This document shows, one piece after another, positions 27,923-36,919 of a DNA stretch of 64,000 nt; the first letter of the stretch is position 1, and each line of letters starts with the position of its first letter. The stretch is from the NCBI RefSeq assembly GCF_004920405.1, contig NZ_RFLV01000002.1, positions 310,001-374,000 of the forward strand, given 5' to 3'. The position numbers were made by a program, and so were the translations under genes. Source of the stretch: Pseudomonas leptonychotis (GTDB lineage Bacteria > Pseudomonadota > Gammaproteobacteria > Pseudomonadales > Pseudomonadaceae). The notes beneath the pieces were generated by a model, which was not told where the DNA came from, ran no database searches, and was given only the letters and a program-made list of their open reading frames with translations.

Positions 27923-28348
27923 TTAGCCCATCTGTGCATCAATGTTGCAATTGATCATCCAGGACACGCCAAACCGATCAGTAAACATGGCAAAGCGGGT
28001 GGCCCAGAAAGTCGGCTGCAACTCCATCTGCACCGAGCCCTGAGCGGAGAGCGCTTCGTACAGACGCTCGGCCTCTGGCACGTTCTCCACTTGCAGAGAA
28101 ACCGAACAGCCTTTGATGCCCTCATACGGCATGCCCATGCCTGGGCAGGTGTCGGACGCCATTAGCAACTGATCACCCACAGTCAGGCACACATGCATGA
28201 CCCGCTCATGAAACTCCTCCGGCATATTGCCCGCCTCCGGGCTGTCGCCCATGCGCATCAACTCCAAGTCGCCACCCAGGCAATCGGCGTAGAACGTGAA
28301 AGCGGCCTCACACTGACCATCGAAGGTTAAGTAGGTATGAATTTTCAT
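27923..28348 (-). CDS. VOC (PhnB-like glyoxalase) family protein
   Basis: A 141-residue vicinal-oxygen-chelate fold protein of the PhnB/3-demethylubiquinone-methyltransferase-like group. It begins MKIHTYLTFDGQCEAAFTFY, with two beta-alpha-beta modules and the ending FTDRFGVSWMINC typical of the group. The ATG at 28348 has AAGGAG seven bases upstream; an in-frame GTG at 28354 is too close. No metal-dependent activity is proven for this family branch. It may be transcribed after the YCII gene. Confidence 0.87.
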   Translation of the reverse strand: MKIHTYLTFDGQCEAAFTFYADCLGGDLELMRMGDSPEAGNMPEEFHERVMHVCLTVGDQLLMASDTCPGMGMPYEGIKGCSVSLQVENVPEAERLYEALSAQGSVQMELQPTFWATRFAMFTDRFGVSWMINCNIDAQMG

Positions 28349-28404
28349 CTGCACTCTCCTTGAAAGCAGCTCAACAGCCTGCTGCGCGTCGGCCCTGCTG
28401 CGTT

Positions 28405-28463
28405 AAAAGCAGGCTCGGATGCTCATGTACAACTCGTACACTGCGCGTCCTCGCCTACTTTTT
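28405..28463. repeat. Long imperfect hairpin element between YCII and VOC genes
   Basis: Arms 28405-28430 and 28436-28463 pair over about 25 positions with a few mismatches; the tip is TGTAC-N5-GTACA. The sequence resembles a non-coding element I recall from many Pseudomonas intergenic regions, beginning near GCTGCGTTAAAA and ending in AGCTCGCGAGGCT, so it may be an interspersed repeat. No gene fits the region 28349-28511. Confidence 0.5.
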
Positions 28464-28511
28464 CCTTGCATGGCTCTAGCTCGCGAGGCTGTAGAGACGC
28501 TTTGTGGTTGG

Positions 28512-28931
28512 TTATGAATCAAGCTGCGCGCGAATCCGCTCTTCCTGTTCACGCAACTCGGGGGTGAACTCGCTGCCGAAGTCCTCGGCTTCAAATATCT
28601 GCCGGATCTCGATTTCCGAGTCGCCGGGCATGGGGTTAGGGCAACGCTTGACCCAATCGATGCACTCTTGCAGCGAGGCCACTTGAAAGATCCAGAAGCC
28701 GGCGATCAATTCTTTAGTTTCGATAAAAGGCCCATCCGTGACGCTGCGCTGACTGCCAGAAAACCTCACGCGAGCGCCCTTAGCGCTCGGCTGCAAGCCT
28801 TCACCGGCCTGCATCACACCCGCAGCAACCAGCTCTTCGTTGTAATGCCCCATCGCCGTCAGTAGCGCCTCGCTGGGCATCACGCCGGCTTCAGAATCTT
28901 CAGTTGCTTTGATTATCACCATAAAGCGCAT
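28512..28931 (-). CDS. YCII/DGPF-domain protein
   Basis: A 139-residue protein with the motif SVTDGPFIETKELIAGFWIFQV that defines the DGPF/YCII family, and start MRFMVIIKATEDSEAG. Such small proteins are often encoded beside ECF sigma factors; here there is none, only a VOC gene 164 bases downstream, a common companion. Function is unknown; the fold resembles small dehydratase-like or dimeric alpha-beta barrel proteins. The ATG has a weak SD (AGGGAAA). Confidence 0.87.
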   Translation of the reverse strand: MRFMVIIKATEDSEAGVMPSEALLTAMGHYNEELVAAGVMQAGEGLQPSAKGARVRFSGSQRSVTDGPFIETKELIAGFWIFQVASLQECIDWVKRCPNPMPGDSEIEIRQIFEAEDFGSEFTPELREQEERIRAQLDS

Positions 28932-28990
28932 GCTGTTTCCCTCGCATGATTCATTGATCAGTCTGCCGTTACCGGTTTATCCGCGTGTGT

Positions 28991-29179
28991 ATGGCAGACC
29001 GCAAACCCAAGCCTGGGTTCTATACGTTAGTCGAGCGGCGAGAGGGGCAATCGACAGGCGTGGCGAAAAAATTTAACGTGAGCCGCGTGCTGCTAGCTAG
29101 AAAACGGCAATCAACCGCCAGGGTTGAGAATGCCAAGCAGCACGGAGATTGGGTGAAACCCAACGGTACTCGGCGTTAA
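28991..29179 (+). CDS. Possible small basic protein
   Basis: A 62-codon frame giving a very basic product (MADRKPKPGFYTLVERREG at the start). YTLVERREGQSTGVAKKFNV looks faintly like the opening of a LysM repeat, and the end GDWVKPNG could match its last strand. There is no good SD. It fills an otherwise empty 290-base gap between the YCII and arfB genes. It may be a real small gene, a decayed domain, or chance. Confidence 0.3.
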   Translation: MADRKPKPGFYTLVERREGQSTGVAKKFNVSRVLLARKRQSTARVENAKQHGDWVKPNGTRR

Positions 29180-29221
29180 TGAAAGCTGTCTGCTCGGCTT
29201 CGCTGTTCAACCCACGCCGCG

Positions 29222-29635
29222 CTAGAAATCGATCTTGCCGCGCCCGGCCTTGATCGCACCGCGCTTGGTTTTACCTTCTAGGCGGCGCTTCTTCGAGCCT
29301 AGAGTCGGCTTGGTCGGGCGCCGGGCTTTTTCAGTTTTGCCGGCGTTGCGAATCAGCTCGGCCAAACGCTCCAGGGCATCGGCGCGGTTCTGCTCTTGGG
29401 TGCGGTACTGCTGAGCCTTGATGATCACCACACCTTCGGCGGTGATGCGACTGTCACGCAACGCCAGCAAGCGTTCCTTATAGAACGGCGGCAAGCTGGA
29501 CGCCTGGCTATCGAAACGCAGGTGCATCGCACTGGAGACCTTATTGACGTTCTGCCCACCCGCACCCTGGGCACGAATAGCGGTCAACTCGATTTCAGCG
29601 TCAGGGAGATGAACGCTGTTGGAAATAACCAGCAT
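29222..29635 (-). CDS. arfB: Alternative ribosome-rescue factor ArfB
   Basis: A 137-residue peptidyl-tRNA hydrolase of the YaeJ/ArfB type. It has the catalytic GGQ in RAQGAGGQNVNKVSSA and the long basic C-terminal tail (KKRRLEGKTKRG) that enters the mRNA channel of stalled ribosomes. It lacks the codon-recognition domain of release factors, as expected. It stands alone. Confidence 0.94.
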   Translation of the reverse strand: MLVISNSVHLPDAEIELTAIRAQGAGGQNVNKVSSAMHLRFDSQASSLPPFYKERLLALRDSRITAEGVVIIKAQQYRTQEQNRADALERLAELIRNAGKTEKARRPTKPTLGSKKRRLEGKTKRGAIKAGRGKIDF

Positions 29636-29780
29636 GGACAGACTTCATCGCAAGAATGGACGCGCAGGATAACGCGAACGCCCATTCACTGCCCGCCCAC
29701 AGACTGCCAGCGCCCTGCCGGTTTATAGTGGCAATAACGATAACGTAACGAAGCGCGGGCAAACGGGTGGCTCCAAACAC

Positions 29781-29811
29781 GTAGGATGGGTTGAGTGAAA
29801 CGATACCCATC
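29781..29811. repeat. GTAGGATGGGT-type interspersed repeat, copy 2
   Basis: GTAGGATGGG at 29781 followed by TTGAGTGAAACGATACCCATC. GATGGGT (29785-29791) and ACCCATC (29805-29811) form a short inverted repeat. It is the same family as the copy at 21033-21066, in the opposite orientation. It lies about 60 bases before the DsbA-family gene. Confidence 0.6.
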
Positions 29812-29868
29812 ACACCGCCAAACGAAGCAAACTGCTCAACTCATTGAATTCAGACCAAGGAGCCGCCA

Positions 29869-30525
29869 ATGGCCACCCTCAATTCAACAAAACTGCACAT
29901 CGACATCGTCTCTGATGTGGTCTGCCCTTGGTGCGTCATTGGCTACCGGCAGCTGGCCAAGGCGCTGGACGCCAGCGGTACAGACTATGAACTGCATTGG
30001 CATCCGTTTGAGCTGAACCCCAACATGCCGCCCGAGGGTCAAAACTTGCGCGAGCACATCGCCGAAAAATATGGCGCGACGCCAGAGCAGTCACAAGAGA
30101 ATCGACTGCGTATGGCCCAGGCCGGCAACGACGTAGGTTTCGAATTCAGCTTTGCCGACGACATGCGCATGCACAACACCTTCAACGTCCATCAACTTTT
30201 GCATTGGGCCGACCAACAGGGCCGTATGCACGACCTAAAGCAGGCGCTTTTCGCCGCGCACTTCACCCATCGCCGCAACCTCTCGGATAACAACGTACTG
30301 GCCGAGGTGGCCGCTGAAACAGGACTGGAGCGCACTGAGGCGCTGGCCATACTGGCAGACCAGCGCTTCGCCAACGAGGTACGCGCTGCCGAAAGCGCCT
30401 GGGTCAGCAAAGGGATTAGCAGTGTCCCAGCAGTGATCTTTAACCACCGCCACTTGGTCAGCGGAGCACAAGGAGTCGAGAACTTCACACGCATTCTCGA
30501 GCAGTTGGCAGCAGCGGAAGACTGA
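29869..30525 (+). CDS. DsbA-family oxidoreductase, FrnE-like
   Basis: A 218-residue cytoplasmic thioredoxin-fold protein of the FrnE/2-hydroxychromene isomerase-like group. It has the active-site motif CPWC in DVVCPWCVIGYRQL, and near the C-terminus the cis-proline region GISSVPAVIFNHRHLVSGAQ. No signal peptide. SD AAGGAG precedes the ATG. It probably acts as a disulfide isomerase or glutathione-dependent enzyme; the substrate is unknown. Confidence 0.9.
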   Translation: MATLNSTKLHIDIVSDVVCPWCVIGYRQLAKALDASGTDYELHWHPFELNPNMPPEGQNLREHIAEKYGATPEQSQENRLRMAQAGNDVGFEFSFADDMRMHNTFNVHQLLHWADQQGRMHDLKQALFAAHFTHRRNLSDNNVLAEVAAETGLERTEALAILADQRFANEVRAAESAWVSKGISSVPAVIFNHRHLVSGAQGVENFTRILEQLAAAED

Positions 30526-30537
30526 ATAGTCACGCAC

Positions 30538-30639
30538 TTACATAATGCTGATGTACCGCAGCCCCTTGATGATCTGCGAACCGTCTGTGGTGAGATAGCT
30601 ATCGCGCGACGCCAGCATGTGTTTTTGTTTATTTTTCAT
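30538..30639 (-). CDS. Possible 33-residue peptide or gene remnant
   Basis: A short frame starting MKNKQKHMLASRDSYLTTD and ending in TAA, in the otherwise empty 208-base gap between the FrnE-like gene and ccoG. The upstream SD is weak. It could be the remains of a longer gene or a small protein; I recognise nothing in it. Confidence 0.2.
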   Translation of the reverse strand: MKNKQKHMLASRDSYLTTDGSQIIKGLRYISIM

Positions 30640-30733
30640 CTGATCCGCTTTTTATTGGAAAACCTGAGCCTGTTATCCAAACAGCTGCGCTCGCATCATT
30701 CGTCTCGCCTGATAAAGCCCGACGAGGCCCGTA

Positions 30734-32149
30734 ATGAGCGAACGTATTCCCGCGCAGATCATCGAAACCATCGACCCGCGCCAGCCTATCCGCCTGACGC
30801 CTTCCCAGGCTGGCGGTCCGATCCACACCCGTAGTTTCAGCGGTTATTTCCGCAATCTGCGCCTGTATGGTGCGGGTCTGTTGTTTCTGATCTTCTTCGG
30901 CACCGCCTGGCTCGACTGGGGCGGCCGCCAAGCCGTGCTGTGGAACCTGGCCGAGCACCGTTACTACATCTTTGGTGCGACTTTCTGGCCGCAGGATTTC
31001 ATTTTGCTGTCGGCGTTGCTGATCATTGCCGCCTTCGGCCTATTCGCCATCACCGTGGTGGCTGGCCGCGTGTGGTGCGGCTACACCTGCCCGCAGAGCG
31101 TGTGGACCTGGGTGTTTATGTGGGCGGAGAAAGTCACCGAGGGCGAGCGTAATCAACGCATCAAGCTGGATGCCGCACCCTGGTCGCTGAACAAGCTGCT
31201 GCGACGCAGTGCCAAGCACACGATTTGGCTAGGCGTCAGCCTGCTCACCGCGCTGACCTTTATTGGCTACTTCACGCCGATCCGCGAACTCACCAATGAC
31301 CTCCTACACCTGCAACTGGACGGCAGTACGCTGGTGTGGGTGCTGTTCTTTATGGCCGCCACCTACCTCAACGCCGGCTGGCTGCGCGAAAAGGTCTGCG
31401 TGCATATGTGCCCGTATTCGCGCTTCCAGAGTGCGATGTTCGACGATGACACCTTGCTGGTGGCCTACGACGTCAAGCGCGGCGAAGGCCGTGGCCCTCG
31501 CAAGAAGGACAGCGACCACAAGGCCGAGGGCCTGGGTGACTGCATCGACTGTTATATGTGCGTGCAGGTGTGCCCGACCGGTATCGATATTCGTGATGGT
31601 CTGCAGATTGACTGCATCAGTTGCGGTGCCTGTATCGATGCCTGCGATTCGATCATGGACAAAATGGACTACGCCAAAGGTTTGGTCGGCTATCACTCCG
31701 AGCGCGAGCTGCAAGGCGGCAAGACCCACTGGCTGCGCCCACGACTGGTTGGCTATGGCATTGCCCTGGTGTTGATGCTTGCCACCTTTGTCTGGGCCTT
31801 AAGCGCGCGCTCGATGCTGTCCATCGACTCAGCCAAAGACCGCAGCATGTTCCGCGAGAACCAGCTGGGGCAGATCGAGAACACCTACCTGCTTAAGGTA
31901 ATCAACAAGACCCAACAGCCGCAGCGCTATGGCTTGGCACTGCTTGACAGCCCCGGCCTGCGCCTAGATGCACCGCAGCAACTGCAGCTGAGCCCTGGGG
32001 AGATTCTCGACGTGCCGGTGACCGTGGTACTGGAAAGCGAACAGGCCGAGTCCAGCACCCTGCCCGTGCGCTTCGCGATCCATAACCTGACCGATGCCAA
32101 CGAACAGGCACAGACGCAGAGTATCTTTCTCTCACCACGCGGGCGCTGA
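30734..32149 (+). CDS. ccoG: Cytochrome c oxidase accessory protein CcoG
   Basis: A 471-residue FixG/CcoG/RdxA-type polyferredoxin. There are membrane segments near 42-60, 85-105, 160-180, 195-215 and 340-360. Cysteine motifs are VWCGYTCPQSVWTW, KVCVHMCPYSRFQ, and two 4Fe-4S clusters in DCIDCYMCVQVCP and DCISCGACIDACD. The C-terminus is an Ig-like FixG_C domain. It helps assemble the copper centre of cbb3 oxidase. The ccoNOPQ and ccoHIS genes are not in the window, so it stands apart from them here. It is followed by a regulator gene whose start lies 55 bases after its stop. Confidence 0.95.
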   Translation: MSERIPAQIIETIDPRQPIRLTPSQAGGPIHTRSFSGYFRNLRLYGAGLLFLIFFGTAWLDWGGRQAVLWNLAEHRYYIFGATFWPQDFILLSALLIIAAFGLFAITVVAGRVWCGYTCPQSVWTWVFMWAEKVTEGERNQRIKLDAAPWSLNKLLRRSAKHTIWLGVSLLTALTFIGYFTPIRELTNDLLHLQLDGSTLVWVLFFMAATYLNAGWLREKVCVHMCPYSRFQSAMFDDDTLLVAYDVKRGEGRGPRKKDSDHKAEGLGDCIDCYMCVQVCPTGIDIRDGLQIDCISCGACIDACDSIMDKMDYAKGLVGYHSERELQGGKTHWLRPRLVGYGIALVLMLATFVWALSARSMLSIDSAKDRSMFRENQLGQIENTYLLKVINKTQQPQRYGLALLDSPGLRLDAPQQLQLSPGEILDVPVTVVLESEQAESSTLPVRFAIHNLTDANEQAQTQSIFLSPRGR

Positions 32150-32204
32150 CAGTCGCATGGCACGGCAACTCCCCGTAGAGTGCGGTCATCTGCAGGCCGC
32201 TCCT

Positions 32205-33623
32205 ATGGACACGATGAAACGCTACGAGAAATTCGCCGACCAGATTGCCGAACTGATCCGCAGCGGCATGCTCGCTCCGGGTGAAAAAGTACCCTCGGTG
32301 CGCCATGCCAGCCGCACTTATGGGGTCAGCCCGTCCACGGTTTTCCAAGGCTATTACCTGCTGGAAGACCGCGGCCTGATCCAGGCCCGCGCGCGCTCCG
32401 GCTATTTCGTGCGCGAGCTGGCGCGACATTCCTTGGCCGAGCCGGAGACCAGCCAGCAGCCGACGCAGACCACCGAGGTGGATGTCAGCGAGCTGGTGTT
32501 CTCGGTGCTTGCCTCACTCAAAGACCCCGGCACCGTGCCGTTCGGCTCGGCCTTCCCCAGCCCGCAGCTGTTTCCCCTGCCGCGTCTGGCGCGCTCCATG
32601 GCACAGAGCGTGCGCGATATGCAGCCGCAAGCGGTGATCGCTGACATGACCGAGGGCAACCCCAATCTGCGCCGACAGATAGCTCTGCGTTATATGGTCA
32701 GCGGTGTGATGCTGGCGCTGGAAGAACTGGTGATCACCAGCGGCGCCATGGAAGCGCTCAATCTTTGTCTACAGACGGTGACTCAACCCGGTGATCTGGT
32801 GGCCATCGAAGCGCCGGCGTTCTACGCCACGTTGCAGGTGCTGGAGCGATTAAAGCTCAAAGCAGTGGAAATCCCGGTAAACCCGCGTCAAGGGATCGAC
32901 TTGGATGTGCTCAGCGAGCGCTTGGCCGGCCTGCCGATCAAGGCTTGCTGGTTTATGAGCAGCCTGCAAAACCCGCTAGGCGCGAGTATGAGCGACGACA
33001 AAAAGCGTGCGCTGTATGAGCTACTGCAACGCCATCAAGTGCCGTTGATTGAAGATGACGTGTATGCCGAACTGTATTTCGGCAGTCAGCCACCCAAACC
33101 AGTAAAAAGCTTCGACCGCGACGGCCTGGTGATGCACTGCGGCTCGTTTTCCAAGTGTCTAGCACCGGGTTATCGGGTCGGCTGGGTGGCTGGTGGCCGC
33201 TATGCCGAGCAGATCAGCCGACTCAAACTGATGACCACCATCTCGCCCTCCGTACCGGCTCAGGCCGCTTTGGCCGACTACCTGCAACACGGCGGCTATG
33301 ACCGCCACCTGCGCAAACTTCGCCATGCTTTGGAAGCGCAGCAAGCTTCGATGCTGGCCTCAGCCGCGCGGCACTTCCCGGCCAGCACCAAGGTCACCCG
33401 CCCCAGCGGTGGCTACTTTCTCTGGTTCGAATTCCCCGAGCAGGTCGATGCGCTGCGCCTGTTCCAACTGGCGCTAGCCCAGGGCATCAGCCTGGCCCCA
33501 GGACCAATTTTCTCGGCTACCCGGCGCTTCGGCAATTGCGCCCGGCTGAACTACGGCCACCCTTGGGATGCGCAGAGTGAACAGGCAATGGCGGTGCTGG
33601 GTCGGATTCTCTCCTCCTTCTGA
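32205..33623 (+). CDS. MocR-like GntR/aminotransferase regulator
   Basis: A 472-residue fusion. Residues 1-75 are a GntR winged helix (FADQIAELIRSGMLAPGEKVPSVRHASRTYGVSPSTVFQGYYLLE). The rest is a class I aminotransferase fold with the PLP-binding lysine in HCGSFSKCLAPGYRVGWV. Regulators of this MocR/PdxR type use the PLP domain as a sensor. I start at the ATG at 32205 (MDTMKRYEKFAD); 32214 is an equally possible start. Both lack a strong SD. Upstream in-frame codons overlap ccoG and look non-coding. The target is unknown; it may act on a neighbouring gene or on PLP or amino-acid metabolism. Confidence 0.87.
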   Translation: MDTMKRYEKFADQIAELIRSGMLAPGEKVPSVRHASRTYGVSPSTVFQGYYLLEDRGLIQARARSGYFVRELARHSLAEPETSQQPTQTTEVDVSELVFSVLASLKDPGTVPFGSAFPSPQLFPLPRLARSMAQSVRDMQPQAVIADMTEGNPNLRRQIALRYMVSGVMLALEELVITSGAMEALNLCLQTVTQPGDLVAIEAPAFYATLQVLERLKLKAVEIPVNPRQGIDLDVLSERLAGLPIKACWFMSSLQNPLGASMSDDKKRALYELLQRHQVPLIEDDVYAELYFGSQPPKPVKSFDRDGLVMHCGSFSKCLAPGYRVGWVAGGRYAEQISRLKLMTTISPSVPAQAALADYLQHGGYDRHLRKLRHALEAQQASMLASAARHFPASTKVTRPSGGYFLWFEFPEQVDALRLFQLALAQGISLAPGPIFSATRRFGNCARLNYGHPWDAQSEQAMAVLGRILSSF

Positions 33624-33987
33624 TCAGCCGCCGTTGCATGGCCAGACCAGTAAGCGCTCCGCACCCACTCACCTATTCCATTCCGCACGCCGAGCTGTAC
33701 AACTTAAGCACAAGCATGCCGAGCGCAGTGATTTGCATACCCACCACCTTTAAGTGGCAGCGCGAAAGCTCAAAAAAACCTTTATTTACGGGCGCTACAG
33801 CCGTTTAGCGGACTGTCTGAAAGGTCGCGACCGTTCATCGCAGATGATTGTGCAAACGACAATGACAAATTGTACAAGCAACAATACATGTATAAGTTAT
33901 GCATAAGAGAGCACTCAACACATTGCAGAGCCTCCCCTTTAACGCAATAAGCCGTCGCTGCCCTGAGGGGCTAGAGGAGTCGATTTT
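33624..33987. other. Non-coding region before chemoreceptor 1
   Basis: I see no gene in these 364 bases. Near 33850-33900 the sequence is AT-rich with several TTGT/ACAA half-sites, including the palindrome TTGTACAA, which may be a regulator site. The last 15 bases hold a strong SD (GAGGAG) for the chemoreceptor. Confidence 0.4.
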
Positions 33988-35625
33988 ATGCAATCACAAC
34001 TGAGCATTGCGCAGCGCTTGAGCCTTGGTTTCGGTCTAATCCTGTCATTAATGATTCTAATCACACTTATTGGCGTGTTTCGTGTGAGCTTCATCGATGA
34101 AACCCTAACCGCTGTGAATGAAGGCGCCTCGCTTAAGCAGCGTTACGCCATCAACTTCCGTGGCAGCGTACATGACCGTGCCATCGCCATTCGCGATGCG
34201 GTACTGGTAGACAACGACTCTGCACTGAGCCTCCAACTGACCGACATTCAACGACTTAAAGACTTCTATCAAGAATCGGCCCAGGCCATGGATAGCCTGC
34301 TGCGCAGCCAAGCGCCAAGAGCTGCCGAACAGCGTCTGTTGAACGACATTCAGACCATCGAGCGCAGCACCTTGATCTTGACCGAGCAACTGATCAGCCT
34401 GCGCCGCCAAGGCGATACGGACGCCGCTAAAAACCTGCTGATGGAGCAAGCCTCACCGGCTTATGGTGAGTGGCTCAAGCGCATCAACGCTTATATCGAT
34501 TATCAGGAGCAAGAGATCGGCCAGGATATTGGTGCGGTGCGCGAGGCCGCTGGTGGTTTTCGTTTGCTGATCTTGCTGGTCACCGCAGCGGCAGTACTGC
34601 TGAGCATCGGCGTGTCACTCATCATTATCAACAAACTGAAATCCACCCTGGGCGCAGAACCACACGAAGTCGCTGACGTTATTCAGCGTCTGGCCAATGG
34701 CGAACTCAACCAGGGCATTCAAACCAACTACCCGAATAGCGTCATGGGTGCCTTGCAGGACATGGTCAAACACCTGGCCGATACCATCACCCAAGTGCGC
34801 GGAGCCGCCAGTGAACTCACCCTGGCCTCAGATCAACTGCTGACTACATCCGACAGCAACAACCAACAGATCCGCCTGCAATCCAGCGAGGCGGAGCAGA
34901 TGGCCACCGCCATCAACCAGATGGCAGCCACTGTCAATGAAGTAGCCAACTATGCCGCCAGCGCCGCCTCCGCCACCCGCAGCGCTGATCATGAAGTAGC
35001 AACCGGCAATCAAGTTGTAAGTGCTACCGCCAGCGCCATCCAGAATCTGGCGCGCACCTTGGAAAGCGCCGCCGAAAGCGTGCAGCAGGTGTCTACCGAC
35101 AGCGAAAGCATTGAGAAGATCATCGAGGTGATTACCTCCATTGCCGAGCAGACCAACCTGCTCGCCCTCAACGCTGCGATTGAGGCCGCACGGGCCGGCG
35201 AACATGGCCGTGGCTTTGCCGTGGTGGCCGATGAGGTACGCTCCCTGGCCACCCGTACCCAGGACTCCACCCGGGAAATTCGCGGCATGATCGGCAAACT
35301 GCAGGAAGGTGCCGGCAAAGCCGCTGAGGTAATGCGCAATAGTCGTCAATTGGCCCAGCAGACAGTCGAACAAACTGGCCAGGCCGAAACGGCGCTCAAC
35401 AAGATTCGCAGCGAAGTTACCGCCATCAACGACATGAATGCGCAGATCGCCAGCGCCTCGGAAGAACAGAGCGCTGTGGCTGAAGAGGTCAACCAGAACA
35501 TCAACCGCATCCACAGCGCCACCCTGGAAACCTCAGCCGGCTCCGAGCAAGTGGCTGTTTCCAGCCGCGAACTGGCCACTCTGGCCAATCGCCTCACCGA
35601 CAAGGTCAGCTTCTTCAAACTCTAA
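33988..35625 (+). CDS. Methyl-accepting chemotaxis protein with four-helix-bundle sensor
   Basis: A 545-residue chemoreceptor. It has an N-terminal membrane segment (residues 12-32), a periplasmic domain of about 160 residues of the 4HB_MCP type (pattern [16 protein letters not shown]), a second membrane segment (about 195-215), a short HAMP and the cytoplasmic signalling domain. The hairpin tip is [21 protein letters not shown], with [15 protein letters not shown] behind it. There is no C-terminal pentapeptide for CheR. The ligand cannot be read from sequence. Confidence 0.93.
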   Translation: MQSQLSIAQRLSLGFGLILSLMILITLIGVFRVSFIDETLTAVNEGASLKQRYAINFRGSVHDRAIAIRDAVLVDNDSALSLQLTDIQRLKDFYQESAQAMDSLLRSQAPRAAEQRLLNDIQTIERSTLILTEQLISLRRQGDTDAAKNLLMEQASPAYGEWLKRINAYIDYQEQEIGQDIGAVREAAGGFRLLILLVTAAAVLLSIGVSLIIINKLKSTLGAEPHEVADVIQRLANGELNQGIQTNYPNSVMGALQDMVKHLADTITQVRGAASELTLASDQLLTTSDSNNQQIRLQSSEAEQMATAINQMAATVNEVANYAASAASATRSADHEVATGNQVVSATASAIQNLARTLESAAESVQQVSTDSESIEKIIEVITSIAEQTNLLALNAAIEAARAGEHGRGFAVVADEVRSLATRTQDSTREIRGMIGKLQEGAGKAAEVMRNSRQLAQQTVEQTGQAETALNKIRSEVTAINDMNAQIASASEEQSAVAEEVNQNINRIHSATLETSAGSEQVAVSSRELATLANRLTDKVSFFKL

Positions 35626-35765
35626 CGAGCTAATAGCTCAGCATGCCTGGTCGGGATTACAACGCAAACTGACGCTACCCATTGAAATCTTTACTTGAAC
35701 ATTAGCCGCTGCCAAACCCTGGCCGTTCAGCTAATTTAGCCGCCTGTTTAATTCAGAGATCAGTC

Positions 35766-36820
35766 ATGGACTCGATAACCCAGGCGGTACTTGGTGCCAG
35801 TATTCAAGGCGCACTGCTCGGCCGCTGGCAGGGGCGTAAGGCGCTGTTGTATGGCGCCATGCTCGGCACGCTGCCGGATCTGGATGTGGTTATCGATTAC
35901 GGCGATGCCGTAGCCGATATGACTTATCACCGTGGATTCAGTCATTCGCTATTTGTTCTCACCGGTCTGGCGCTGCTGCTGACTTGGCTGACCCGACGCT
36001 TCCGACATAACCCCGGCTATTCATCTCATCGGTTATTTATCACCCTGTGGCTGGTGCTGATTACCCATCCGTTGCTCGACAGCTTTACCAGCTACGGCAC
36101 TCAGCTGCTCTGGCCGCTGACGCCGATCCCTACCGCCTGGTCGAGCATCTTTATCATCGACCCGCTGTACACCGTGCCGCTGTGCATAGCGGTCGTGCTC
36201 GGCCTGCTTTATGGCCTGCGTGATAGGCCGCAAAGGCACCGGCTATGGCCTTGTTGGTTTCCTCGCTTTACCTGGCATCCACCCTGGGCGGCAAGTACAT
36301 GGCTGAACAGCGCGTCGAGTCGCAACTGGCTATCCAAGGCATTCAGGCCGAGTCTATTTTCAGTACACCGACCCCCTTCAACAGCCTGCTATGGCGGGTG
36401 ATCGTATTGGATGGAGAGGAATATCACGAAGCCTTGGTCAGCTGGTTTGACGATGCCCCGCCAGAGCTGGCACGCATTCCCCGTGGTACGCACCTGGCCG
36501 CAGCCCTGGCCGATTCACCGGCGCATGCACGGCTGGCCTGGTTTACCAATGATGTGCTGCGTTATGACCAGATCGATAATCATTTGGTGGTCACAGATAT
36601 TCGCCTGGGCATGACCGGCTTTCACCCCTTCCGGTTCGATTTCGCCACCTGGCAAAACGGCCGATGGCAGCTCGCCGAGGAGGTTGAGCGGCTACCCACT
36701 CAACGCGGCGACCTGTCGCGCCTGCAATTGTTGTGGACGCGTATTTGGCAGCCCGACATCGAGGTGCCATTGGTGGCCTGGGCAAGTGAGTTGAGTCACC
36801 CTGCCCTGGCCCACGAATAG
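35766..36820 (+). pseudogene. YdjM-like membrane metal-dependent hydrolase, frameshifted
   Basis: Two reading frames together make one protein of about 350 residues. The first (35766 onward) has PDLD (37-40), HRGFSHS (55-61) and HPLLDS (101-106), the metal-site pattern of YdjM/DUF457 hydrolases, with several membrane segments. It keeps family likeness to about residue 157 (near 36236), then turns to nonsense until a stop at 36401. The second frame, entered near 36245 (MALLVSSLYLASTLGG), carries the remaining part of the family to 36820. The frames differ by one lost base (or two gained), so one base seems missing at about 36215-36245. This is either a true recent mutation or a sequencing error. 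The gene lies alone between two chemoreceptors. Confidence 0.8.
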
Positions 36821-36919
36821 CGTGGCGACACGGTTCTGAGTGCTGACACTCAGGGCCATCACTCATGCTGCTTAGGAATGCCCTCGCGCTGCATATTTAC
36901 ACCGAGGTTAACCGCATAA

